This document shows, one piece after another, positions 12,549-23,103 of a DNA stretch of 64,000 nucleotides (positions within the stretch are counted from its first letter, which is position 1; each line of letters opens with the position of its first letter). Below the pieces are notes generated by a model. That model saw nothing but the letters and a program-made list of their open reading frames with translations. It did no database searches and had not been told where the DNA came from. Source of the stretch: Liquidambar formosana (taxonomy: Eukaryota; Streptophyta; Magnoliopsida; Saxifragales; Altingiaceae); contig CM077829.1 of assembly GCA_039720395.1 (NCBI GenBank), forward strand, positions 21,364,685 to 21,428,684, read 5' to 3'. The translations under genes and the position numbers were made by a program.

Positions 12549-12665
12549 ATATGATCTTGTATTGTGTGAAAAGTGGGCTTAAATCAAGCACAAAAGAGTC
12601 AAAACATCACAAAAGGGCCAAACAAAGGCATAACAGGGCAAAAATGGGCGAAACAAAGCAGCGGC

Positions 12666-12745
12666 CTCGGGTGACAACCTGGGGCTGGGCGGCTAGCCGC
12701 CTAGGCCCAGGCGGATAGCCGCCCAGGCCTGGGTGGTCACCCGAG
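12666..12745. promoter_or_regulatory. 80-bp GC-rich palindrome upstream of DUF7745 gene
   Basis: The arms run from CTCGGGTGAC to GTCACCCGAG and meet exactly at the centre of CTAGGCCCAG; about 34 of 40 positions pair. Sub-palindromes around GGCTAGCC lie in each arm. The same 80-bp structure sits in the Ogre LTRs at 21656-21735 and 35130-35209, likewise upstream of a TATA box and next to the same CAAAAATGGGC flank. It lies about 90 bp before the TATA box at 12833. Confidence 0.85.
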
Positions 12746-12832
12746 CCCGAAGCGGTGTTTCGCCTGTTTTTAGGAAACTTCCTATTTTGACGGAATTTCA
12801 CCTTCCAAAACACGGATTTCTGAATTTTTTCC

Positions 12833-12840
12833 TATAAAAG
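12833..12840 (+). promoter_or_regulatory. TATA box of DUF7745 gene
   Basis: TATAAAAG lies 49 bp before the ATG at 12889, leaving room for a start site near 12865 and a short untranslated leader. Confidence 0.65.
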
Positions 12841-12888
12841 CACATCCAAGGGGTCTCAAATCCTACTTACATTCATTGAGAGCAAGTT

Positions 12889-14186
12889 ATGGAAGCCCTA
12901 AACAAATTCTTAAGTGATTTTCTGAAAGTTATGAGTGCGGAGGCAAGGAAGGAGTTCAAGCGCTACTGCTTGGATCTATTATTTTCTTTGATACATGTAA
13001 AGCTTGAAACCACTCTTCTTATTGCTGCTACATACTTTTGGGATCCCCAACTTCATGTATTCCGTTTCAACTACGAAGAGCTATGCCCAACAATGGAGGA
13101 ATTCTGCGCTTTGTATGGAGTTTCACCTATGGGACCTTTCATCTTCCCTACTCCACGCTCAAGTTACCTGATTTCCTTCTCCAACTTCCTTGGGATTTCT
13201 CAACAAGAGGTCTCCATATTAGTGAGGGATCACATGGTGAATCTCATGGAAATAGCAACTTCCTTTTTAGCTCATGATAGCAAAGGTACCCTGAATTTCA
13301 ACCTTACTACTCAACGTGCTCTTGCTTTTTGTTTGATTGGTCGCTTCCTTATTTCTACGGGGACTCTCTATGTCCCTATGCAAATATGTGAACTGATTCC
13401 TTTTCTTCTTGAACATAACAACCTGATTCCCATGGTGCTAGCTGAAACTCTCAATAGCTTGGATAAAATTCATGATAATCCACAAGCCCCATTAGGAGGG
13501 AGCCCCATTCTGCTGCAGATGTGGCTTCTTGAAAGGCTTAACTTCTTATCCCCTACCGCCATTAACCCATACAAACCTCAACATTATTGTTGCCGTCGAG
13601 TTGAACTTCCTAGTCAATTTTCTTTGAGGGCATGGTTAGGCTACTTTCAAACACTCTCATGGTGAAACATTAAGTGGTTTGTCTTCATATGGGGATGCAA
13701 GGAACAAATTCTTCTTCGAACTTCTGGGTGTGCTATGGTCAAGCTCATAGGATTGAGATCAACTTCCTTCTATTGGACTTCAAGAATCCTTCGTCAAATG
13801 GGTGCGATGCAAGCCATACCTACTTCTGTAGTATTTGATCATTTTGTTGAACCTGTGGGCCCCACAATGGTTAAGTGGGCCAAGACTAGATGGGCTGACC
13901 AGCTGAAACTGACTCAAGTTGAAAACACTGATGGGCCTTATGTCATGAGCCCTGAATACAAGACATGGTTGAAAACTAGCTTGGGTGAAAGAGAAACCCT
14001 ACGCAGGGAAAGGATTTATGACCTTATCAAGGACACAAGACTTGGATATTATAAGGAAGACATTCTGGAAGCAGTGGAAGCAGCACATGCTCATGATTTA
14101 CGAAAGAAGCGAAGACTTGAAAGAAAAGAGCAGAAAGCAAATCAAGAGACTCTGAAGAAAATCAAAAGGACTCGAAGACTTTAGAA
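12889..14186 (+). pseudogene. DUF7745-type plant protein gene with one in-frame stop
   Basis: The frame from ATG 12889 reads 258 residues to TGA at 13663-13665, then continues open in the same frame to about 14184, roughly 430 sense codons in all. The N-terminal half has the features I associate with DUF7745: FLKVMSAEARKEFKRYC, FWDPQLHVFRFNYEELCPTMEEFCALYG, then a helical hydrophobic body. After the stop come AMVKLIGLRSTSFYW and RILRQMGAMQAIP, and a lysine/arginine-rich coiled tail (residues about 395-430). The function of the domain is unknown. One transition would remove the stop, so this is a recently broken gene or, less likely, a read-through gene. It has its own palindrome and TATA box, is antisense to pol, and follows the PMD gene on the same strand. 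Confidence 0.72.
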
Positions 14187-14340
14187 ATAGGATATCTATG
14201 GCATGTCAATAGTTCTTTATTTAACACCAATAAATTGCTATGTCAATTAATTAGTTCTAAATGAATTGCCAATAATAATTTAATTTTGAGATTTGTTGTG
14301 GTGGTGTTATTTGGACCACACCCAAGGTAACTTTATGGGT

Positions 14341-14543
14341 TGCCTACGTATCCCCATCCTTTTTTCTTCTTTTTTTTCTTTTTTTTCTTTTTTTTTTTTC
14401 TTTTTTCTTTTTCTTCTTTTTTTCCCTTTTTTTTTTCTTTTTTTTTTTCCTTTTTTTTTTCTTTTTTCTTTTTCTTCTTTTTTTTTTCTCTTTTTTTTTT
14501 TCTTTTTTTCCTTAGGAATGGGGAATCAGGTCCTCGTAGTTCA
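14341..14543 (-). terminator. CTACGTA stem-loop with giant purine loop between convergent genes
   Basis: On the minus strand, GAACTACGAGGACCTGATTCC leads into a stem (CCCCATTCC against GGATGGGG), encloses about 150 nt of A/G-rich sequence (T-rich on plus, 14359-14512), and closes with ATACGTAGGCA. The same CTACGT...ACGTAG stem-loop, with a loop of only a few bases, lies in the LTRs at 19652-19694, 36130-36175 and 60905-60947. The site is 54 nt after the pol stop and about 155 nt after the DUF7745 stop, so it could end both transcripts. That role is inferred. Confidence 0.55.
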
Positions 14544-14596
14544 AATGCCTTAACTTTTGCCTAGACCGCCCTTATGGGTTTTCAACCTAGCAGGCC

Positions 14597-17500
14597 TTAC
14601 ACATAATACTTCTTCAATTGATCCAAATTGGTAGGACAAGCGAACTCAATTCCATCTAAATCCATGAGGCGAACAGCCCCTGCTGGCAATATCTCTTTAA
14701 TGACATACGGGCCACCCCAACTTGGTTTGAACTTTCCTCGTGGATCAAAAATTGGAGCTCTGATTTCTTTCAACACCAAATCTGCTACCTTCAAACCTCG
14801 GTCTTTGACATGCTTGTTGAATGCTCTCGCATCCCTTTGCTGATATCCCTGCACATGATACAAGGCTCTCAATCGCCTTTCATCGAGCAATGCCAGCTCA
14901 TCATAATGGTTCTTAACCCAATCTGCTTCTGCTATCTGATTCTCTATGGCAACCCGTAATGACGGTACCTCCAACTCAATAGGCAAAACAGCCTCCAGCC
15001 CATACACCAAAGAATAAGGGGTAGCCCCTGTTGACGATCTTACGAATGTTCTATAGCCCCACAAGGCTAAGGGTAACTTCTCATGCCAATCAGTATAGGT
15101 ATCAGCTGTTTTCTGTAGTATCTTCTTAACATTCTTGTTGGCGGCCTCCACTGCTCTATTAGTCTGCGGGCGATAAGGGGAGGATAAATGGTGCACTATA
15201 TTGTATTTCTGCAAAAGTTCCTTGGTTTCTTTCTGAATGTGCTGACCATTGTCTGAAATAATCTCATGGGATACCCTATACCTGTAGATAATGTTGAGCT
15301 GTATGAACTGTGCTACCTTCTTGGCATTTAGGGTCTTGAAAGATGCTGCCTCTACCCATTTAGTGAAGTAATCAATAGCTACAAAGATGTATTCATGCCC
15401 ATTGGAGGCCTTCGGCTTAATCTGCCCAATTATATCTATTCCCTACACTGCAAATGGCCAAGGCGACGACATTCTTGTCAAAGGCATGGAAGGCAAGTGT
15501 TGTCCATTAGCAAAGACCTGACATTTGTGACGCTTCTTGACATGTGCATAGCAATCTCTCTCCATTGTAGACCAATAGTAGCCCAACCTCATGATTTTCT
15601 TGGCTAGCATATAACCATTCATGTGCGGTGCTCCAACTCCTTCATGGATTTCACTAACAAGACGTTCGGCTTCTTCCTTGGTGACACACAACAGATGGAT
15701 TCCATCGTATGACCTCCGGCATAGCTTTCCTCCACACAAAACATAGTGACTTGCTAGCCTCCTTAGTGTTCTCCTATCAACGTGGGACGCTCCTTCCGGA
15801 TATTCCTTTTCCTCGATGAACTTCATGATGTCATAGTACCAAGGGTGGCCATCTTTCAACTCTCCTCCTCGAATAGAGCAGCAATACATGGGTTTTTCTC
15901 TACATTCTATCACCAACGGTTTTACATTCCCACCATCCGGGATTTCCACCATAGAAGCTAGAGTTGCCAAAGCATCGGAGAACTGATTCTTATTTCTTGA
16001 CAAATAATTGAATTCTATTTCCACAAGTTCCTTAGTCAAGGCTTCTAAGTAAGCATGATACGGCAGCAGCTTCTCATCACGAGTCTTCCACTCTCCCTTT
16101 ATCTGGCAGATAATCAATGCTGAATCTCTAAAAACCTCTAACTCTTTGATCCCCAATTCTAGTGCAGCTTCCAACGCAAGGATGCAGGCTTCATACTCGG
16201 CAATGTTGTTGGTGGCTTCAAACCCTAACTTAACCGCCAAAGGTGTGAATGCTTCTTCAGGTGAGACCAGTAGAACTCCTATCCCATATCCCCTCTTATT
16301 CGCAGCTCCATCGAAGTATACCTTCCAGATCTTCTTTCCGATTTCCAGGACATCCTCATCGGGGAATTGATCATTGAATTGTTCTGATGACGCCACAGGG
16401 CAGCTAGCCAAATAGTCTGCAATGATACTTCCTTTCACTGACTTCTGTGTTACATACTTTATGTCGAATTCATTGAGAAGAATTGACCAACGAGCAGTTC
16501 AGTAGGATAAAACCGGCCTTTTTATCAGGTACTTCAGTGGATCCATACGACTTATCAAGAAAATCTCATAGGACATCATGTAGTGACGGAGTTTCTGAGT
16601 TGCCCATACCAAAGCCACACAAGCCTTCTTTATGGCATTGTACTTCACCTCGTAATCCGTCATCTTCTTGCTTAGGTAGTAAATGGGATTCTCCTTTTTC
16701 GACCCCTCGAGGTACTGAGCTAGCATAGCTCCCGTCGCGGTTTCAGTGACCGTCAAGTATAACAATAACAGTTCACCTTGTCGTGGGGGAACTAGAATTG
16801 GTGGATTACTCAAATACCTTTTAATAGTCTCAAAAGCTTCTTGACATTCTTCGTTCCATACCTTCGGCACACCCTTCTTAAGCAACTTGAAAATCGGCTC
16901 GCACACCATAGTTAAATTAGCGATGAACCTGCTTATGTACTGAATTCTCCCCAAAAACCCTCGAATCTGCTTTTCTGTGCTAGGCGGCTCCATCTCTACA
17001 ATGGCCTTGATTTTCCCTGGATCAACCTCGATTCCCCTCTGAGTAATCATGAACCCTAATAATTTGCCCGCAGTGACACCAAAGGCGCATTTCTGTGGAT
17101 TCAATCACAGGTTATACTTTTTTGCTCGCTCTAGGAACCTTTCTAGTGCCATGAACTGTCCTTCTCGATCCACGGACTTCACGATCATGTCGTCCACATA
17201 CACTTCCACCTCCTTATGGATCATGTCATGTAGCAATGTTGTAGCAGCTCTCTGATAGGTAGCCCCAGCATTTCTCAAACCGAACGGCATCACTTTGTAG
17301 CAGTACGTTCCCCACTGTGTGATAAAGGCTGTTTTCTCCATATCTTGCGGCGTCATCTTTATCTGATTGTATCCAGAAAACCCATCCATGAAAGGGAGAA
17401 GCACATGTCCTACAGTACTATCTACCAACACATCAATGTGGGGCAAAGGAAAATCATCCTTAGGACTTGCTGCATTAAGATCTCGAAAATCCACACACAT

Positions 17501-19200
17501 CCTTACTTTTCCATCCTTTTTAGGTACAGGCACTATGTTAGATAACCATTCCGGATACTCCACAACCTGTAGGAACCCTGCGTCGAGTTGCTTCGTTACT
17601 TCCTCCTTTACCTTCAATGCCCATTTAGGTTTTAGCCTTCTCAATTTTTGCTTTACCGGCTTTTTAAGGGGATTGGTGGGGATAAAATGCTGTACAATGT
17701 CTGGATCTATGCCGGGCATGTCTTCGTAAGACCAACTTGTCAAGCTCTGAGGATTCGGCCCTTCTGTAAAGTACTTGTCACAAAAATCTCTATCTGCCAA
17801 AGCTGGATCGGAACTTGGGAAAAAAGTGCAATAGTGTAATGGCTCTTCCTCTCCGAACTCTTGTTCGCCTTCAAACCCCATAGTAAGGACCATGTCTTGG
17901 AACAATGTGACCATGGTTTCAGAATCCATGTGCTTTACCCAATCTTCTTCTTTCTTCTCCCAATAACTGTCATTGATGGCTTTATCATCCGCCATTTCAC
18001 CGGTGATTGGATACCACTCGGTGAAGAAAATCTCAAACCCCGGGATTCTGATCTTGGTTGTCGGATTGAACATAGGCTCTGGGAACCCACAGTACAGGAA
18101 ATCATCCCCCTCTTTGATAAAATAGCCATTCAGAGTTGGCCTGTATGGTGAAATCTTAAAGTCTGGCACCCTTCCTTCTGCTCTGGCCTTCTCCTTATTC
18201 CTCCTTGTCATTTCTGCATAGTCATTCTTGGTGGGCTCATATCCTAACCCAAAAGTATAGGAAACAACCCGGCTTTGAATAGAATGAGGGAGTCCTTGTT
18301 GGCGACGCCCTAGCCCCATATCTGGGAAGAAATTCATTTTCCGCATTATCTCACCAACATGTAAATTACTATGGGGACAATAGTCAAGGGGTATTAATTC
18401 TTCCTTTTCCAACTCCTTTTCTATACATTGCACATACTCAAACCCAGACAAAGGTATCTCAACTGATTCTGGTTTTATGTCACATATAGGTACACCCGCT
18501 ATTTTTAAATCATAGTCCCCTTGAAGCGTGACAATGGCTCCCTCATGAGGGAACTTCACCTTTTGATGCAATGATGATGGTACAGCCCCAGCAGGATGAA
18601 TCTAAGGCCTTCCCAATAACAGATTAAAACATGACGGCACATCCAGGACCTGAAACTCTACTCTGAACTCCGTGGGTCCCATGATTAGAGGTAAAGTGAT
18701 CACCCCAATTACTTCTCTACGAGTATTATCATACGCCCTCACTGTCTGCCCAGATGGGGTGAAATCAGTGGACCCCAAGCCCAAAATAGTTGCAGTTCTC
18801 AAGGGACATACATTCAGCGCGGAGCCATTATCAATCAAGACCGTGGGAACCCTCTTCCCCATGGTGTCAACAGTTATGTGCAAAGCTTGGGAGTGGCTTG
18901 GCCCACTCTTAGGTAAGTCAGCCTCTGTGAACACTATAGTGGAATTTTTCGGAGCAGGGTTTACTAGATTCACCAATCCCTCAGGAGACAAATCGACCGA
19001 AACCTGTATTTGGTTAAGCAAGTTCAGCACTGTCTGTTTGTGTTTGTGAGAGGCCATAAGCAAGCCCCATATGGTGATATTGGCATTGGTCTTCTTCAAA
19101 TGTCTGAGTACTTCATCCTCTTCTTCTTGCACATCAAAGCGCTTATCTAACTCACCTAGTGGATTATCAGATTCCAAGTGCGGAGGTTTGAAATGGCGGC
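14597..19200 (-). pseudogene. Tat/Ogre-lineage pol: protease, RT, two RNase H, integrase
   Basis: One minus-strand frame stays open from 19200 to the stop at 14597 except for four internal stops: TAG 18602-18604, TGA 17105-17107, TGA 16499-16501 and TAG 15443-15445. Each is one transition from Trp or Arg, and there is no frameshift. Domain order: aspartic protease (LIDNGSALNV, Asp near 18831), reverse transcriptase (YVDD at 17189-17200), native RNase H (about 16520-16850), a second archaeal-type RNase H (VYFDGAAN, Asp near 16311; AEYEA; NQFSDALATL), and integrase with Asp in GIDIIG, SDNG and Glu in AVEAAN. The zinc finger has KRHKC where KCHKC is usual, so one metal ligand is lost. The double RNase H marks the Tat lineage. 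The 5' end is cut by the LTR at 19201. Confidence 0.9.
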
Positions 19201-19651
19201 TGTGGACCCCGAAAAAGAGTCAAGGCCCATGAGGGATTTAAAAGGAAAGGAGTCACCACCTTATTTTTTGAAGGAAACAAGGAAAACCCTAAAAAACAGT
19301 TTTGTTTTAGGAAAACAAAAGATTGACTCCATATTTAAAAATGGTAAGGCAAATGATCTTTTGGAAACCAAAGAAATCGGGGATTCGGAGGCTAAGTTAC
19401 GATATGGGAAGGTTCTAGGCAAAGCCTATAGGCACCCATATCGCCCTAAACGGTCTCTTAATTTAATTGGGCTAAATCAAAGTCTTAATCACACACAAAT
19501 CAACAATTATCATCACAAGACAGCATGCATATCATTCATTCATTCATCCATATAATCAAATAAATCAAAGAAAAACAGAAAAAGAAAGAGGGGGGGAGAA
19601 AACCTAGGATACTTAGTATCCTAGGGCGGACTTGAACCTCACGAAAAGCGC

Positions 19652-19694
19652 CTACGTACCATGTATGGAAATACATGGATCAAAGTCCACGTAG
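19652..19694 (-). other. CTACGTA stem-loop in LTR downstream region
   Basis: The outer stem CTACGT/ACGTAG and inner stem CCATGTAT/ATACATGG enclose a loop of a few bases. The structure recurs in every Ogre-type LTR of the window and beyond the pol stop. Confidence 0.65.
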
Positions 19695-20699
19695 TTCGAA
19701 AGGGAATAGGGTTATAACCTAATCCAGGCCTATGGTAAACCCTAAGTTTCCTTTCAAGTAAAACATGGTAAGTTTCCAAAATAAATGATTCTCAAAAGAT
19801 TTTTGGTAAATATGGAATTCGGTAAAGATGGGAACTTTGATTTGAAAATTATTTTTTATTGAAAGGAAACTATAAGGATTGCCATGTTCCCCTATTAGGA
19901 AATAACCCTAGGGGGGAGAAAGGGAAAGTTTCAAGGAAAGGAAAGAAGGGTGAATTGCGGCACCCTCATACCCTACTTACCTTAAGCAAAAGCAACCTGT
20001 TAAAATAACTACCCTATTGCATAGGGTAATTACCTTATTTGCAAGATTTCATCTTACAATAGCCAAAATAACCACCCCACATTGGTGGGGTAGTTGCACC
20101 TGTTGTACCTGTCAAGCACTTGCAATTTGCATGCAAAAAATACCAAAAATACCAACCAACCAAGCTAGGTTCCAATCAAGCAATTATCATGCTAAAACAT
20201 AGGCAAACACATGCTCAGAATATGGCAATAAGAACAATGGACAAATCTGGACAGAATTGAAATAAGGTCTAAAATCACTCATAAGTCATGCAAAGAACAC
20301 CAATCATGAACCAATAAAAACCCTAATTCAATCCTATATGCAATGACATGCAATAAACCCTAAAATCCACTACTATGAATGCAAAAATATCATTTTTAAG
20401 GAAATAAACAAATCTGGACAGAATTGAATTAAAGCCTATGTTCATCCACTAAGCATGCAAATAACATAAATAGCGAACAACCATAAACCCTAATTTGATC
20501 CTAGAACCATGACACGCATAATAACCCTAAAATCAACTATGTGAATGCTCAAAAATATCATAGTTATCAAATATGAAGCACATATATATCAACTATGAAG
20601 AAAAAATAAAGAAAAACCCTAAGCTATCATGCTATATGCAACTTTCCTAATACAAGGATGAATGAAACCCTAGAATCACAATTGTGCTCAAAATCACAT

Positions 20700-21180
20700 A
20701 AAATAACTCTAAATCATGCAAAACTCCTCATAGACATCATTCTAATCATGCATATTAATCAATAGAAGCATCAACACATGATAAAAACACAAGCTTGCAC
20801 ATGAAATATAGCTATTCTAAGTAAAAACCTAATTTCAGCACAAGAGAAACCCTAGAATCCCAAACATGTAGTAAATCACATGGAACAGCATCCTAACATA
20901 CTAAACAGCCCATAAACATCATCCTAATCATGCATACATACCAATGGGAGCAACAAGACATGATAAAAACATAAGCTTTAATATGCAAAAGAGTTATTTC
21001 ATGCAGAAAACCAATTTCAGCACTAAGGAAACCCTAGAATCCCAAACATGCAGTAAATCACATGGAATAACATCCTAGCATACTAAACAGCCCATAAACA
21101 TTATCCTAATCATGCATACATACCAATGGAAGCAACAAGACATGATAAAAACACAAGCTTTGATATGCAATCATCTTATT
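20700..21180. repeat. 182-bp tandem units inside LTR
   Basis: The GTAAATCACATGGAA block recurs 182 bp apart (20871 and 21053). About two to three units are present here, against about three and a half in the related LTR at 33990-34640. Confidence 0.7.
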
Positions 21181-21459
21181 CTATGCAAAACCCTAACTTT
21201 AAAAGAGAGACGAGGAAGAAGGGGGGTATACCTATGGTAAAGTATCCTCTTGCTGCTGTAGAGAGTCCTCCTTCCTCTTATGCACTGCTGGGAATTCCTT
21301 CCTTCAAGCCTTTAAGCCAAACTCCAGCCCTCCTTCAAGCTTTCTCTCACACTCTCTCACTCAAAGTTTAGGTTAAACTACCCTAAGGATGGCTGCCATA
21401 GCCTCCAATATGCCTCTCACTTCAGAAATTGCCCCCCCTATTGCTGAAGTATAAGGGGG

Positions 21460-21467
21460 TATATATA
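21460..21467 (-). promoter_or_regulatory. TATA box of Tat/Ogre LTR
   Basis: TATATATA in the context CCTATATATACCCCC (minus strand) lies about 190 bp downstream of the palindrome. The related LTR has CTATAAATACCCCC near 34940. Confidence 0.6.
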
Positions 21468-21655
21468 GGAATTGAGGGAAAACCCTCAATGGTTGGGATT
21501 AAAGCCTTAGGGATTGATCCAAGGGCTCTTAGAGGTTCCCTTGGGGCTCAAGTAGGTCAAATAGGGCTGAAATTAGGGTTAAATGGCGGCTGGAGGCGAG
21601 CAAATTCGAGGAAATAGGGTGGGAGCCGCGTCAAGGACTCAAAAAAGGAAAGTGG

Positions 21656-21735
21656 CTCGGGTGACCACCTGGGGCTGGGCGGCTAGCAGCCTGGGCCCAG
21701 GTGGCTAGCCGCCCAGGCCTGGGTGGTCACCCGAG
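21656..21735. promoter_or_regulatory. 80-bp palindrome in LTR promoter region
   Basis: It is centred exactly on CTGGGCCCAG, with arms of 40 bp and about 35 of 40 positions paired. It lies some 710 bp from the LTR 5' end, upstream of the TATA box. Confidence 0.85.
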
Positions 21736-22444
21736 GCCATGTCATCCTCAGCCCATTTTTGACCCCTTTCGGCTTCCAAATGTGTTTCAGGGCTCAAATC
21801 AACTCCGATTTTGATGAAACGAAAGCCAAAACGATCGTGTTTTGAAGGGAAATGTAATTTGAGTCACTTGAGGGCAAGAAACCCTAGCCATGGCTGCATG
21901 GTTGGGTCCTACAAAGGTGGTTAACCGCTATGCCTCACCATCGCTTAGCTTAGGTATGCACATAGGGTCGCACCAAATGCTTTCTAATTCGAAATTCAAC
22001 CTCCCTAAACACATTTGGGGATGAAATTAAGACTAGTCAAGGTCAAATGAGTAGTCATAGAGTGAAAGTCATGAGCCAATTCGAGCTAACCCGAAGTAGG
22101 TCTCTTAGCCAACCTGAGCCTTGTTGAGCCATTCTAATCCCGAACCATCAATTCATCGAATTGAACCCACAAATACCTCAGATGCAACCATATGAACTCC
22201 AATTGGCAACTTGGAGATCATTTCAAGGTCAAATGGAAAGTTTGTGTCCAAAAAGACGATTATGCCCCTCAAGTCACAAAAGTTCTTATTAACCCTCAAG
22301 ATCAACTCCAAATCGAACCAAAATTCATACACACCATCCTTAGGACCCTAGAAACTCAATGCAAAAGACTAGACTCAAAAAGGAAACAAAAAAGACACAT
22401 GAAATGACAAACCCTAGCTAAGGTGGCAAAAATGGGGTGCGACA

Positions 22445-23103
22445 CATATGTCCTCCCAAGTCCGGGTTCTATTCTCATCCAAGGCTAGGAACCACTTTAG
22501 GGCAGAAGTGGCTAGGGTTTCATGGAACATTTGAGCCAAGAGTTCATCTGTCGCTCCTCAAGGGTGCATAGCTCGTACATACATCTTCAAATGAGTCTTA
22601 GGGCAACCCGTTCCATCAAACTTTTCTAATTCTGGCATCTTGAATTGTAGTGGAATACGAGCTTGAGGAAACAAAGATAGGGTACGTACATCTACTATGT
22701 CATCTGTCCTACGGATTCCCTTTATAGTTCTTTCCAAAGCTTCTACTTTGCTAGCCAACACAGAGTTTGTACCAGAGGTCTTCCCCCTACTTCCCCCTTC
22801 CAGGTTAAAAATTTCGGGTGGTTCACTCCCTTTGGGCTTAGTACTTCCTCCTTCATTGGTCTTAGTGCCTTCTCCAGACTGAGTCCTATCTTTAGTGTTA
22901 TCCCCCGGGGTACGGCCATTATTCTGTTCGGGTTCCGACATCTTATGTTGGATATCTTGGGCCATTTTCAATGCTCTCTCAGATACATCAGTGGTGTAAT
23001 CAAGCTTGGTCATGATAGCCTTCAAACAAGTCTCAACATCAAAACCCCCTTCACTAGTTGCTTCGTCGGCCATATCTGACTGGTTGGTAAGATTAATCTT
23101 CAC
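22445..23103 (-). pseudogene. Tat/Ogre gag, N-terminal part
   Basis: The frame runs from 23103 (or the internal Met at 23073) to TGA at 22558-22560, then stays open to the LTR boundary at 22445. It begins with an acidic, glutamine- and serine-rich N-terminal part and reaches the retrotransposon capsid region: MPELEKFDGTGCPKTHLKMY, then ALKWFLALDENRTRTWEDI. The gag C-terminus and the gag-protease junction are missing, replaced by the LTR. The internal TGA is again a possible CGA transition. The direction agrees with pol and with the primer site at 23798, so gag, pol and the 5' LTR belong to one element. Confidence 0.82.

Larger units (their letters stand above)
19201..22444 (-). repeat. Tat/Ogre LTR lying between pol and gag
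   Basis: This 3244-bp LTR starts TGTCGCACCCC (minus strand, at 22444) and ends CCACA at 19201. It has the palindrome at 21656-21735, a TATA box at 21460-21467, 182-bp tandem units around 20700-21180 and the CTACGTA stem-loop at 19652-19694. No primer site follows 19201. The flanks do not match (GCGGC left, CATAT right), and the sequence joining gag to protease is missing. This is best explained as a hybrid solo LTR made by recombination between two LTR insertions, with loss of the DNA between. Confidence 0.82.

Noticed and set aside
14293..14564. Open frames of almost pure phenylalanine/leucine
   Set aside because: They translate the T-rich tract; no domain, start context or composition of a real protein.
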